A stretch of 29,510 nucleotides of DNA from Flavobacteriales bacterium (GCA_947476515.1 CANJQZ010000002.1:1-29510); one strand, 5' to 3'; counted from the stretch's first letter, positions 7,137 to 16,046 are shown. Notes: generated by a model from the letters alone, not told the origin. Made by a program: numbers and translations.

Positions 7137-8531
7137 ATGAAATTGAAAATAATACCCCTGTTAATAAGTGTGTTTTTCAGTTATGATTTTAATGCACAAT
7201 CCATCACTGGTAGCTTGTCCTTGCTGTCCAATCAACAAATAAAACTCGAAGGGTTTAGTGGCCTAAAAACCTATTCCATTTCAACTACTACAATTGATGA
7301 ACAGGGTAATTTCAAACTTTCTTATTCTAAAGAAGACATAGGTGTTGCTTACCTAATTTCTGCAGATGAAAAACCCTTGTTTGTAATATTAAGTGGTGAA
7401 GAGGTAGAAATTACTGGTGAAGCTTTAAGTGCTGTGGAAACAATTCATGTAAAAAAAGGAAAAGAAAACCTCTTGTTTGAGCAATATGCTAAAGAGCATC
7501 CTCGAAGAGAACAGGCTTTGAGCGCATGGATTTATCTTGAAAAGATATATGCTGTAGATCCTTTATTTTCAATTCAAAAAACACCTTCAAAGGATATTCA
7601 AGCAGAAAAGCAACGAATCAGAGAAGAAGACGCATCATTTTTAGCAAGTTTACCCAAAGGAAGTTATGTAAGTTGGTTTTTACCCAACCGAAAATTAGTG
7701 AGTGATGTAACTACTATTGCACAATATCGTCCAGAGGAAATACCTTTAACCATAGCTGCATTTAGAAAAATGGACTATACCAGTTCTCGTCTTTATAAAA
7801 GCGGTTTATTTAAAGATGCTATCGAAAGTCATTTTTGGCTACTAGAGAATAGTGGCAAATCATTGGATTCGGTTTTTATCGAAATGAAAACATCGATTGA
7901 TGCCATGTTCTTGTACCTTGTTAAAAATGAGGAACGGCTAAATGAAGTCACCAATTATCTTTTTGATTTACTCGAAAGACATTCTTTGTTCCAAGCTTCT
8001 GAATATCTCGCACTTAAAGCGCTCAATGAAACGAGTTGCACGCTTAATGCTGATTTATCCAAGCAACTTGAAAGCTACCGCGCCATGAAGAAAGGCAACA
8101 TCGCGCCAGATATAGTTTTTGGCAAAAGCACCTACTTGAACGGGGTGAACCAAAACATGTTTAGTCGTCTCACAAATTTAACTACGCCATATACCTTGGT
8201 AATTTTTGGCGCAAGTTGGTGCCCTAAGTGCAAAGAAGAATTACCTAAAGCGATACAAAACTATGTGAAATGGCGAAATTTAGGTTTAGAGGTGATTTAT
8301 GTTTCTTTGGATACAGATCAAGCTGTTTTTGAGAAAGAAGTAAAAAGCTATCCATTTTTAACTTATTGCGATTTTTTGAAATGGGAGTGTCCTGTTGTGA
8401 AGGATTACTATGTATTTGGTACTCCAACACTTTATTTACTGAACAATAAGCGTGAAATCATCCTACGGCCAAATTCAATAGCGCAAATAGACGCTTGGGT
8501 CGACTGGGTGTTGGTTCAGGGAAATAAATAG
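7137..8531 (+). CDS. TlpA-like thiol-disulfide oxidoreductase, exported
   Basis: A 464-residue exported protein: signal peptide to about residue 20 (ending YDFNAQ), then a DUF4369-like beta-rich domain (SITGSLSLLSNQQIKLEGFS, then ISTTTIDEQGNFKLSYS). A helical middle region and a C-terminal thioredoxin fold (about 335-464) follow. The thioredoxin fold has FGASWCPKCKEELP (Cys362, Cys365) and a cis-proline motif FGTPTLYLL. It should act in the periplasm on disulfide exchange; the substrate is unknown. Many Bacteroidota carry several such paralogs. It lies inside the segment bounded by the 70-bp repeats. No clear promoter was found. It converges with the next gene and no terminator hairpin is visible between them. 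Confidence 0.88.
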   Translation: MKLKIIPLLISVFFSYDFNAQSITGSLSLLSNQQIKLEGFSGLKTYSISTTTIDEQGNFKLSYSKEDIGVAYLISADEKPLFVILSGEEVEITGEALSAVETIHVKKGKENLLFEQYAKEHPRREQALSAWIYLEKIYAVDPLFSIQKTPSKDIQAEKQRIREEDASFLASLPKGSYVSWFLPNRKLVSDVTTIAQYRPEEIPLTIAAFRKMDYTSSRLYKSGLFKDAIESHFWLLENSGKSLDSVFIEMKTSIDAMFLYLVKNEERLNEVTNYLFDLLERHSLFQASEYLALKALNETSCTLNADLSKQLESYRAMKKGNIAPDIVFGKSTYLNGVNQNMFSRLTNLTTPYTLVIFGASWCPKCKEELPKAIQNYVKWRNLGLEVIYVSLDTDQAVFEKEVKSYPFLTYCDFLKWECPVVKDYYVFGTPTLYLLNNKREIILRPNSIAQIDAWVDWVLVQGNK

Positions 8532-8566
8532 TTACTATATTTCAAGGAGCATTCTTCAATAATTAC

Positions 8567-9409
8567 TTAACCACCTTCTTCAACTCCTTCAAATCCGATA
8601 AATTTGAAAGTGCCATTTGATTCTCTAAAATAGGCTTTATATCCAGTGCCTTCTTCGTAATACTTTAAATCTGAAACAACATAAATATTTTTTAGATTTC
8701 CAAATCTATTGGTGAAAGAAGTACTTAATAATGCACTCATATATCCATCATTGTATCTACCGATGTATAAATTTTTGTTTTTTGGGTAGTTATAATTTGA
8801 AAATACTCCGCTGATAAAAGCATTACCATTAACATAGATTTCAGTTCCATTTTTTTCAAATTCAGTTCTACTCACTTCACCTTGATCGAGGTAAGAACAA
8901 TCAACAATATAAGGAAATTCAATCTCATTAATGATTGAATCTGTTATTTTCATTTTATTCTGAAAGGAATTCCAATAATTCAAAAATCGCTCCGGTGCCG
9001 CAACGATAGATTGTAGTTTAGGGGTAGTAGTTGAGCCAGAAGGCGGTGCGGGTTTACTTAGAAAAACACCTGTTGGAAGATTGCAACAAGGCCCTGTCCA
9101 TCCGGCATTGACTTCAATTGATTTCACTTTTCCATTCATTAAATTTGCTTGAATAAAATCAGTTTCAGAATCATTGACATTTACGAAAAAATCACCCATC
9201 AGATTCTTGGTTAAATAATATTTCTCTGATGTTTCGCAAGCGCAACTTTGACTTGAATAAAAATACAATTTCAGGATAATAGTATCTGGAGTCATTTTGA
9301 CTAAAGTGATTTTCTCTGATTGAAATTTAGCACTTGAATATTGAAAATAATTTTGACTGTGAACAATGTTCAAAATTAAAAAAGACAGCATTACTAAAAT
9401 ATGTTTCAT
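8567..9409 (-). CDS. Secreted protein of unknown function with cysteine clusters
   Basis: A 280-residue protein with a signal peptide (MKHILVMLSFLILNIVHSQ). I do not recognise a family. Visible features are two cysteine pairs, SCAC (Cys56, Cys58) and PCCN (Cys108, Cys109), and a further Cys171, which could form disulfides outside the cytoplasm. A proline/serine/threonine stretch (PAPPSGSTTTP) follows near residue 120, and the C-terminal half is beta-rich with the end FKFIGFEGVEEGG. The start at 9409 is the first Met of the signal peptide. It stands alone, facing the TlpA-like gene. It lies just inside the right copy of the 70-bp repeat. Whether the neighbouring thiol oxidoreductase acts on it is only a guess. 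Confidence 0.7.
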   Translation of the reverse strand: MKHILVMLSFLILNIVHSQNYFQYSSAKFQSEKITLVKMTPDTIILKLYFYSSQSCACETSEKYYLTKNLMGDFFVNVNDSETDFIQANLMNGKVKSIEVNAGWTGPCCNLPTGVFLSKPAPPSGSTTTPKLQSIVAAPERFLNYWNSFQNKMKITDSIINEIEFPYIVDCSYLDQGEVSRTEFEKNGTEIYVNGNAFISGVFSNYNYPKNKNLYIGRYNDGYMSALLSTSFTNRFGNLKNIYVVSDLKYYEEGTGYKAYFRESNGTFKFIGFEGVEEGG

Positions 9410-9508
9410 TTGAATTTGTTTTAGTTGTTTTATTCTTTAAATATAGCTAAAATTTATAGACTTTTAGCTAAGTCAACTGAACTTATTTTGTCGAGTGGCC
9501 ACAGCTTT

Positions 9509-9578
9509 CTAGCCTTAGTACATTCCTCCCTTCGGTCGTAACACTCGGCCAGCGATTAATAGCATGCCATTAATTATC
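9509..9578. repeat. 70-bp direct repeat, right copy
   Basis: Same orientation as 3913-3982 and 68/70 identical. Its right end falls exactly at the stop codon of the next gene (9574-9576), so the repeat supplies the TAA. Homology with the left copy ends at 9578. The repeat pair encloses 5,526 bp. Confidence 0.9.
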
Positions 9579-11412
9579 TGATCACACACACAAATCCGTG
9601 ATAAACTTCCCTCACTAGGTTATCTGGATAAAAATAGACTAAATAAGTATAAACTCCATCTTGAACGGGTTGTCTGGTTTTTTGGTCTAATCCATCCCAC
9701 TTTAATTGTGTTGGAGAAAAGGCGAAAATTTCCTCCCCCCATCGATTCATGATGTATCCTCTTTCTAGTTCGCCACCTTGAATGATGATTTCAAATTCAT
9801 CATTTAATAAATCTGCATTTGGTGTAAATGAATTGGGTATGTAAATTACAGGGTCTTCAATATCACAATTTTTTTGAATCACTGCGACGGTATGCATATA
9901 ATTACAACCCGTCGCATTTTGTTCCTGTTGAATGAGTGTCAAGGTGGAATCTACCCACTGGTTGAAGATGATGATGGAATCATTTTCGCAAAGTTCTATC
10001 GTTTCATTTAATGGCCATACATTGAAAACATTTAAGGTGATAATATGAGTGCTGTCACATTGATTAGCATCAATAAAGGAAGCTGAATAGGTTCCCGTAA
10101 GATGTTCCCAAGTCCCAAAAATTTGAATTGAATCTTCAGGGCAAATATTTAAGGTCTCAGTTGTTATTTGAGGAACACATCCACTGGTAACGATAATTGA
10201 AATACATTGTATTGCAGCGCAAGTTCCTGTTCCTACCGAATAGCAAACTTGCCAAGTTCCGAGACCTGCAAGTTGAGGATCAAATACTCCCGAACTGGAA
10301 ACACAAGTTCCGCAACTTGAACTCCATGTCCCACCGGTGGTTGCGACTTGCAATGTTTGCAGGGGGTCGAGGTTAGTAAATGGTCCTGCAGGTAGTATAT
10401 TCGCATTCGACACTGCCGCTCCTGGTAAAATAGTGTAGCTTTCAATGACGGAACAACCGTTTGCGCCAGTCGCTGTTATCGTGTATGTGCCTGGACATAA
10501 AGAATTGATATTAGCAATAGTAGCTCCATTGGACCAAGAATAGGCGTAAGGAGCAAGGCCATTATTAACACTGCATGCAATGGACCCATCACAGGTGCTA
10601 ACACAAGTTTCATTGGTAAGAATAGCACTCAATGTCATTCCTGGATTTATACTGCAGAGCGGATTCATACTTCCAATCCATGCGTCATTGGCCGCATTAT
10701 TAGCTGCACCGGGTGTTTGAGCAGTGCTGATATCTGCACTGGTCCAATTGGTGGTTAAATTCCAGTTATTGGAAGTGTTATTGGTGAAAGAAAAAACTTT
10801 ACTTGCTGCAGATCCAGCAAAATATACAAGGGTATTTTGAGTATTATTTCCCCAACTCACACTGTGAAAAGGAAGTCCATTTGCAGGAATATTGGGAACT
10901 TGAAATGAATCGTCAGTATTTGCCATTGCAAGTGTTGCCCATGATCCACCTGTAATCCATGACCCGTTGGGCGGATATGCACTGTTTGTTGTGGTTGGAC
11001 TAACAGTAGTTTTTTCTAACAGATTGGAATTAGCAGGAATTATCAGTCTGCAATTGCCATCGATCAAGGAAGTGTCGTCTGGTGGTAGGCTGGAATTCGG
11101 ACTTGTATTGTTATAAATTACAATATAGCTTCCTTGTGGAATATTTTGCCAAAAAGGAATATTAGCAAAACGAACGGCTCCTGGTGCAATACCTGTTCCG
11201 CTTCCTGGGGCAAAATAACCATTGTTATCATCAATGATTACATTCCTTAGGTCTAGAGTTGGGACAGGCGTAATGCAAGTAGGGACTCCAATCACTGCGA
11301 ATTCTACATATTCACTAGACCCTGTTCCTTGTGAAATCTCGTTTATGATTAATTGTTGAGCATTCAATGTTCCAAAGGAAAGTAATGCAATCAACCAGAA
11401 AAACCTAATCAT
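9574..11412 (-). CDS. Type IX secreted protein with lamin-tail-like, SprB-repeat and gliding-motility C-terminal domains
   Basis: A 612-residue protein exported by Sec and then by the type IX secretion system. After a signal peptide (to about residue 18), an N-terminal lamin-tail-like domain begins with LIINEISQGTGSSEYVEF. A SprB-type repeat follows at about 260-325 (CDGSIACSVNNGLAPYAYSW, then NSLCPGTYTITATGANGCS). The C terminus is a gliding-motility-associated/CHU_C domain: YIPNSFTPNADLLNDEFEI, MNRWGEEIF, WDG and DGVYTYLVYF. Such proteins are surface-anchored or released; the exact target is unknown. The stop codon lies inside the 70-bp repeat. The C terminus ends GFVCVIR, whereas relatives commonly end in a VTLIR/K-like strand, so the sorting strand seems intact. 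No promoter was found. Confidence 0.88.
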   Translation of the reverse strand: MIRFFWLIALLSFGTLNAQQLIINEISQGTGSSEYVEFAVIGVPTCITPVPTLDLRNVIIDDNNGYFAPGSGTGIAPGAVRFANIPFWQNIPQGSYIVIYNNTSPNSSLPPDDTSLIDGNCRLIIPANSNLLEKTTVSPTTTNSAYPPNGSWITGGSWATLAMANTDDSFQVPNIPANGLPFHSVSWGNNTQNTLVYFAGSAASKVFSFTNNTSNNWNLTTNWTSADISTAQTPGAANNAANDAWIGSMNPLCSINPGMTLSAILTNETCVSTCDGSIACSVNNGLAPYAYSWSNGATIANINSLCPGTYTITATGANGCSVIESYTILPGAAVSNANILPAGPFTNLDPLQTLQVATTGGTWSSSCGTCVSSSGVFDPQLAGLGTWQVCYSVGTGTCAAIQCISIIVTSGCVPQITTETLNICPEDSIQIFGTWEHLTGTYSASFIDANQCDSTHIITLNVFNVWPLNETIELCENDSIIIFNQWVDSTLTLIQQEQNATGCNYMHTVAVIQKNCDIEDPVIYIPNSFTPNADLLNDEFEIIIQGGELERGYIMNRWGEEIFAFSPTQLKWDGLDQKTRQPVQDGVYTYLVYFYPDNLVREVYHGFVCVIR

Positions 11413-11663
11413 AGTTCACCTTTGACTTTCAATTCGACATCAGTTTTGGTGTTATGAATATTGTACACCTCAAGGAGTATAATGTCAAATACTTTTACAA
11501 ATTTAATTCAAGTAATTGATACTTTGACGGTCTGATGTTATTATATTATGAAATTGTCAGATCATTTACAGAACCAAATGCATATTTAGGTGTTTTGATT
11601 GAATAGCTTACCCAAAATAAGGTAATTTTACTTTTAAACGATAAATTCAATTTACACTTTTAA

Positions 11664-12569
11664 ATGAAAAAAATCGTACTTATCACTGGAGCCAATGGTA
11701 TGTTAGCCAAAGCATTGGCCAATCATTTAGCAAATGATTATGAAATTAGATTTCTGAGTCGAAGCTCATCAAAACCTAACGAATTTTATTGGGATCCTAG
11801 TCAAAATGTTATTGACCCTAAGGCATTAATGGGCGTTCATCACATTATACACCTTGCAGGAGCTACGATTGGGAATAAACGGTGGACTAATAAAAGAAAA
11901 GAACTCATCTTGTCAAGCCGGGTAGATGGAGCTCATCTCATTAGAAAAGAACTGAGTAAGAACAAGCATCAAATTGAATCATTTATTTCAATTTCAGGTG
12001 TTGGTTATTATGGGACGCTTACCTCAGATACGAAATTTGATGAGTTAAGTCCAAAAGGTAATGATTTTTTAGCTGATGTTTGCGTTGAGTGGGAGCAGGC
12101 ATGCCATGACTTTGATAAAGAACAGATAGCAAAACGCACTGCTATTATTCGAAGTGGGGTAATCCTGGAGAAGAATGAAGGTGTCTTTAAAAGTTTAAGT
12201 CAACTCATAAAATTTGGATTTGGTTCAGCTGTTGGAAGTGGAAAACAATACATGCCTTGGATACATATACAAGACTTAGTTAGAATGTTCCAATTTCTTC
12301 TTGAGGACACAAGTCAACAAGGTGTTTTTAATGGCGTGGCTCCTCAGCAAGTTACTAATTTGGAGATGATGCAAGCCATAGCGAAGGGTAGAAATAGGTC
12401 GATTGTATTACCGAATATCCCAAAATTTATATTAAAATTAATTTATGGAGAAATGTCAATTGTAATTTTGGAGGGAAGTCAAGTCTCTGCCGAAAAAATA
12501 CTCAATGCAGGATTTAAATTTAAATTTGATTCCATTGATATTGCGATCAAAAATCTTACTTCAAAATAA
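11664..12569 (+). CDS. TIGR01777-family NAD(P)-dependent epimerase/oxidoreductase (YfcH-like)
   Basis: A 301-residue short-chain-type epimerase. The Rossmann nucleotide motif is at the N terminus (TGANGMLAKAL, residues 8-18). Other marks are HLAGATIGNKRWTNKRKELI, ISGVGYYGTL, RSGVILEKNEGVFKSL, MPWIHIQDLVRM and GVFNGVAPQQVTN, followed by a short DUF1731-like C terminus. These are the signature blocks of TIGR01777/SDR39U1 proteins. The physiological substrate is not established. It stands alone between divergent and convergent neighbours, with a 251-bp upstream gap in which no clean promoter was found. Length is normal. Confidence 0.92.
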   Translation: MKKIVLITGANGMLAKALANHLANDYEIRFLSRSSSKPNEFYWDPSQNVIDPKALMGVHHIIHLAGATIGNKRWTNKRKELILSSRVDGAHLIRKELSKNKHQIESFISISGVGYYGTLTSDTKFDELSPKGNDFLADVCVEWEQACHDFDKEQIAKRTAIIRSGVILEKNEGVFKSLSQLIKFGFGSAVGSGKQYMPWIHIQDLVRMFQFLLEDTSQQGVFNGVAPQQVTNLEMMQAIAKGRNRSIVLPNIPKFILKLIYGEMSIVILEGSQVSAEKILNAGFKFKFDSIDIAIKNLTSK

Positions 12570-12586
12570 TATAAGTCCTTTATTAC

Positions 12587-13603
12587 TTATGGATTGTATT
12601 CTAAAAGTACAAGTCTCTCTTCGACTTGTAAATCTGCAATAATTTCCAGCAGTCCCGATTTGTATGGAGCTCCATGATAAGTAAAAACATCCCCATTTTT
12701 TTTAAATTCTCCAAGAACTACATCATCTATTGTAAGGTATAATTTCTTTATTTCAGAGGATTGGATTTCAAAATGAAGCGAATCTTTCTTGCTTAATTTA
12801 ATTGTTTTAGGTGCTTCATTAATTTTTAATGGAATATTTAAATTGTATAATTTTGGTGGCAAAAAGGCACTACTTTTCTTATATACGGCCATTGTTTCAG
12901 TACTATTTAGGAAACCACTACTAAAATAAATAGGATCCAGGTTGGGTAGTTTATCGAATAAAACTTTAGTAAGAGGTGCCTCAATAAGTTGATTTTTACT
13001 TTCCACTGGAAAATGCGAATATATTGAAACCAGTGGATCTAAGATAAACCAATCCATATTGGGTGCTGCATTGAAAGATAATTTTCCTGAGGCATCATTA
13101 CTAACGCTTCCAGCGCCCCAAGTGGCATCAATTAAATACCATATTCCGTCTATTTTTATTTTATTCCAAACATGGTTGGGTTCTTCAATTATTGTTCCTG
13201 TTTCATAACCATATCCCTTTGCATATCCTTCAATAAGCTCACATTCAAGTCCAAGTCCTGTGGCCAGAGCTTTGAAAACTGTAGCATAACCAGAGCATAC
13301 AGCCGTTTGGGACTTTATCACTTCATCGGCACTTCTAGCTTGCACATCATTCTTTACCAATGCTTTGGTGTCATAGGCAATGGAATGTGTTATCCATTCA
13401 TAAGTCGCTAAGGTTTTAATTAGTTCGGTCTTTCCCATCTTATTTATTTCGCTCACTAAAGAATTGGAATTGTGTTGCGCTGATTTTGGGATGTTTTTGA
13501 CCAAAAGAGCAATTTTTTGAACTTCAGATTCTGTAAATTTTAACTGTGAGAAACAATAGGAAAAAGAGGTCAAGCAGAATATGCTTAAGACTAAAGAGCG
13601 CAT
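12587..13603 (-). CDS. Exported transglutaminase-like (papain-fold) protein
   Basis: A 338-residue protein with a signal peptide (to about residue 20, SYCFSQ). The transglutaminase-like core spans about residues 65-165 with the catalytic triad in order: Cys103 (AVCSGYA), His144 (EPNHVWN) and Asp159 (LIDATWG). This is the arrangement of kyphoscoliosis/CYK3-like bacterial transglutaminase domains, which probably act as proteases or transamidases outside the cytoplasm. The C-terminal part (about 200-338) is beta-rich with no recognised domain. Substrate unknown. Convergent with the TIGR01777 gene (17 bp) and separated from the upstream peroxiredoxin gene by that gene's terminator, so it is a separate transcription unit. 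Confidence 0.88.
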   Translation of the reverse strand: MRSLVLSIFCLTSFSYCFSQLKFTESEVQKIALLVKNIPKSAQHNSNSLVSEINKMGKTELIKTLATYEWITHSIAYDTKALVKNDVQARSADEVIKSQTAVCSGYATVFKALATGLGLECELIEGYAKGYGYETGTIIEEPNHVWNKIKIDGIWYLIDATWGAGSVSNDASGKLSFNAAPNMDWFILDPLVSIYSHFPVESKNQLIEAPLTKVLFDKLPNLDPIYFSSGFLNSTETMAVYKKSSAFLPPKLYNLNIPLKINEAPKTIKLSKKDSLHFEIQSSEIKKLYLTIDDVVLGEFKKNGDVFTYHGAPYKSGLLEIIADLQVEERLVLLEYNP

Positions 13604-13632
13604 TTTAAAAAGATTAGAAACAAAAGTATCAT

Positions 13633-13667
13633 AAAAAAGCCCTGAGTTAGAATTAAATCAGGGCTTT
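13633..13667 (-). terminator. Intrinsic terminator of the peroxiredoxin gene
   Basis: Inverted repeat AAAGCCCTGA (13636-13645) / TCAGGGCTTT (13658-13667), 12-nt loop. On the minus strand it is followed by a run of T. It lies 19 bp past the peroxiredoxin stop. Confidence 0.88.
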
Positions 13668-13685
13668 CAAGTAATAAGAATTTAC

Positions 13686-14318
13686 TTAATGCTTGGAAAG
13701 ATAATCAGCTACTCCGTCAAAAGAAGCATTCATTCCTGCATCGCCTTTATGCCAATTCGCTGGACAAACCTCACCATTTTCTTCAAAATATTGAAGTGCA
13801 TCCACCATTCTTAATGCTTCATTTACATCTCTTCCTAAAGGTAAAGCATTTACTAATTGATGCATAACAACTCCTGCCTTGTTGATCAAGAAAAGACCTC
13901 TATAAGCAATCATTTGACCTGTTGCAAATAAATTACCATCTGCATCATAATCATATTCACCATCTAAAACACCATAAGCTTCAGAAATTGTTTTAGCGCT
14001 ATCTGCAACAATTGGATACATAACACCTTCAATGCCACCTTTATTTTTTGGCACTTGCAACCATCCCCAATGCGATTCTTCTGTATCAGTTGAACAGGCA
14101 ACAACTTTTACTCCTCTTGCTTCAAACTCGCCTAAAGCTGCTTGAAATGCATGTAATTCTGAAGGGCAAACGAATGTGAAATCCTTTGGATAAAAAAAGA
14201 ATAAGACATGATTCTTTCCTATAAATTGGTCCAATGAAAAATTAGGAACCACTTGACCACCGTTAACTACCGCTGCTGCGCTAAAAGATGGTGCCTTTTT
14301 ACCTACTAGTGTCGACAT
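13686..14318 (-). CDS. 2-Cys peroxiredoxin (AhpC/TSA family)
   Basis: Reduces hydrogen peroxide and organic peroxides in the cytoplasm. 210 residues. The peroxidatic cysteine is Cys51 in DFTFVCPSE and the resolving cysteine is at about 185 in GEVCPANW. PTLVGKKAPSF-like opening, FFFYPKDFTF and IAYRGLFLINKAGVV are typical of the AhpC/Prx1 group. No AhpF or thioredoxin reductase gene is nearby, so the reductant is encoded elsewhere. A -7 box (TATTTTTG on the minus strand) sits about 36 bp before the start, and a terminator follows the stop, so the gene is monocistronic. No OxyR-type site was identified. Confidence 0.96.
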   Translation of the reverse strand: MSTLVGKKAPSFSAAAVVNGGQVVPNFSLDQFIGKNHVLFFFYPKDFTFVCPSELHAFQAALGEFEARGVKVVACSTDTEESHWGWLQVPKNKGGIEGVMYPIVADSAKTISEAYGVLDGEYDYDADGNLFATGQMIAYRGLFLINKAGVVMHQLVNALPLGRDVNEALRMVDALQYFEENGEVCPANWHKGDAGMNASFDGVADYLSKH

Positions 14319-14353
14319 TTTATATTTTTTAATTTGTGAAATTTTTACTGGTA

Positions 14354-14361
14354 CAAAAATA
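14354..14361 (-). promoter_or_regulatory. -7 box of the peroxiredoxin gene
   Basis: Minus strand TATTTTTG, an exact TAnnTTTG match 35 bp upstream of the ATG. No TTG at a normal -33 distance (the nearest is 12 bp away), so the assignment rests on one element. Confidence 0.45.
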
Positions 14362-14442
14362 GGAAACGCTATTCAATTTACCTTATTTTTTCAAATTCCT
14401 TTAACAAAGATTATCTTATGATAACAATTTAAAAATATGGAA

Positions 14443-14470
14443 CAAAAAAAAGAGGGCAGAAGCCCTCTTT
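14443..14470 (-). terminator. Intrinsic terminator of the trigger factor gene
   Basis: AAAGAGGGC (14449-14457), loop AGAA, GCCCTCTTT (14462-14470). On the minus strand a T run follows (14450 downward). It lies 17 bp after the tig stop. Confidence 0.92.
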
Positions 14471-14487
14471 AAAAATAATTAATTATA

Positions 14488-15840
14488 TTATTTTCCTGCC
14501 AAAGCTACAAAGTCATCGTATGACACTGATTTGTTATTTAAAGTAACATTTGCTTTAAAGAAATCAGTTAATTTTTGCTCAGCTAATTGATCATAAATCC
14601 CGTTTGCTTGCTCTTTATTTTGCAATAATCGAGCAGCAGTTTCCATCAGTTCTTTATCATCTGGTGCAGGAATTCCATATTGCGCATAATTTCCTCTAAG
14701 TAATTCCTTAGTATGCTCAATTACTTCTACTTGTGATAACTGAATATCATTGTCTTTGAATATTTTAGTTTGAATCATTTGCCATTTCAATGATTGCAAA
14801 TAAGCCTCAAAATCTTGGTCAATTTCATCTTCTGTCACAGGCTTTTCATTGGTCATGCGTATCCATCTTTTCAAGAAATCAGTAGGGAAATCAACATTTG
14901 TCTTTTCCATAATGGTATTGAATACATTTCTTGTCAATAATTTATCAGCATCCTTAGAAAACATTTGTTCCATATCGGATTTAACACGATTTCTTAGTTC
15001 TTCTTCCGAATTTACTTCTCCTTCTTGAAAAAGTTTACCAAATAATTCAGCATTTAATTCAGCCATTTCCATTCGTTTGATATCTGTAATGGTAAATTCA
15101 AACTGACTGTTTAATTCAGCAAGCGCTTCTTCACTAATGCCTAATAAGGTGGATTTATCTTTAGCATCTTTAGAAACAGCAGTAGGATCTAACTCAAAAG
15201 CATCTCCGATTTTTTTTCCGAGAAGTAATTTACTTGCGCTCTTTTCTTTTAAAAATTCTAAAGAAATCGTAGTGCTATTGCTTATACCATTATCTTTCTT
15301 AGATCCATCTGCCTCCAATTCATTAAACACTCCCAAGATCATATCTTTATCCTCTGCAGTTTCTACAGAAGATAATTTACCATATCGTCTTCTTAAGTCT
15401 TCTACTTGCTGATCGATTAGCTTGCTATCCACTTTAATAGTAGTATAATCAAATTTACCATTCATTGCTTTCGACATATCAATAGTTGGTGACAATCCTA
15501 TTTCAAAAATAAATTCAAAATCACTCGGTGCATTGAAATCTCCTTTTACTTCAGCATCACTTTTTGGAATTGGATTACCAAGTATTTCAATTTTATTTTC
15601 TGTAATGAAATTGTAAATACCGTCATTTGCTAATTTATTTAACTCTTCAGCTAAAACAGTTTTTCCATATTGTTTTTGAATCATACCCATTGGAACATTT
15701 CCAGGGCGAAATCCAGGAATCTTTGCTGTTTTACGATATTTTTCTAATGCGTTTTTTACTTTATCAGAATAGTCGTCTGCTGAAATTTTCACCTGCAGGT
15801 TTGCATTCAAAGCATCTACATTTTCTCTAGTAATAATCAT
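14488..15840 (-). CDS. tig: Trigger factor
   Basis: Ribosome-associated chaperone with peptidyl-prolyl isomerase activity that meets nascent chains at the exit tunnel. 450 residues. The N-terminal ribosome-binding domain contains the signature IPGFRPGNVP (about 41-50), followed by MGMIQKQYGKTVLAEELNKL. The FKBP-like domain (about 150-250) is diverged: it shows DMILGVFNELEADGSKK where active FKBPs have aromatic residues, common in Bacteroidota trigger factors. The helical C-terminal chaperone arms follow (about 260-450). A tRNA-Leu terminator lies just upstream, so the gene needs its own promoter in a short gap; I could not find a consensus one. A clear terminator follows. Confidence 0.95.
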   Translation of the reverse strand: MIITRENVDALNANLQVKISADDYSDKVKNALEKYRKTAKIPGFRPGNVPMGMIQKQYGKTVLAEELNKLANDGIYNFITENKIEILGNPIPKSDAEVKGDFNAPSDFEFIFEIGLSPTIDMSKAMNGKFDYTTIKVDSKLIDQQVEDLRRRYGKLSSVETAEDKDMILGVFNELEADGSKKDNGISNSTTISLEFLKEKSASKLLLGKKIGDAFELDPTAVSKDAKDKSTLLGISEEALAELNSQFEFTITDIKRMEMAELNAELFGKLFQEGEVNSEEELRNRVKSDMEQMFSKDADKLLTRNVFNTIMEKTNVDFPTDFLKRWIRMTNEKPVTEDEIDQDFEAYLQSLKWQMIQTKIFKDNDIQLSQVEVIEHTKELLRGNYAQYGIPAPDDKELMETAARLLQNKEQANGIYDQLAEQKLTDFFKANVTLNNKSVSYDDFVALAGK

Positions 15841-15862
15841 GCTATTAAACTTTAATTAGTGT

Positions 15863-15897
15863 AAATAAAAAAGGCCTCGCTTTTAAAGACGAGACCT
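15863..15897 (-). terminator. Intrinsic terminator of tRNA-Leu
   Basis: On the minus strand AGGTCTCG pairs with CGAGGCCT (15897-15890 with 15879-15872, one G-T wobble), loop of 10 nt, then a T-rich tract to 15863. It separates tRNA-Leu from tig. Confidence 0.85.
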
Positions 15898-15902
15898 AAT
15901 AG

Positions 15903-15984
15903 TGCGGATGGAGGGACTCGAACCCGCATACCTCTCGGCACCAGATCCTAAGTCTGGCGTGTCTACCAATTTCACCACATCCGC
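15903..15984 (-). tRNA. tRNA-Leu (UAG)
   Basis: Minus strand: acceptor GCGGATG/CATCCGC, D arm TGGTGAAATTGGTAGACACG, anticodon stem CCAGA/TCTGG with loop CTTAGGA (anticodon TAG), a variable arm of class II type (TGCCGAGAGGTAT), T arm GCGGGTTCGAGTCCC, discriminator A. No encoded CCA. 82 nt, normal for tRNA-Leu. Confidence 0.96.
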
Positions 15985-16022
15985 ATGGATTTCAAATGAA
16001 AAACGAATTATTTGTTCTTCTA

Positions 16023-16046
16023 AATTCAAAAGCGTTCTTTTGAATT
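16023..16046 (-). other. Perfect hairpin in the tRNA-Leu 5' leader
   Basis: AATTCAAAAG (16023-16032), loop CGTT, CTTTTGAATT (16037-16046). No T run follows on either strand, so it is not an ordinary terminator. It sits at the predicted 5' end of the tRNA-Leu transcript. Confidence 0.6.
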
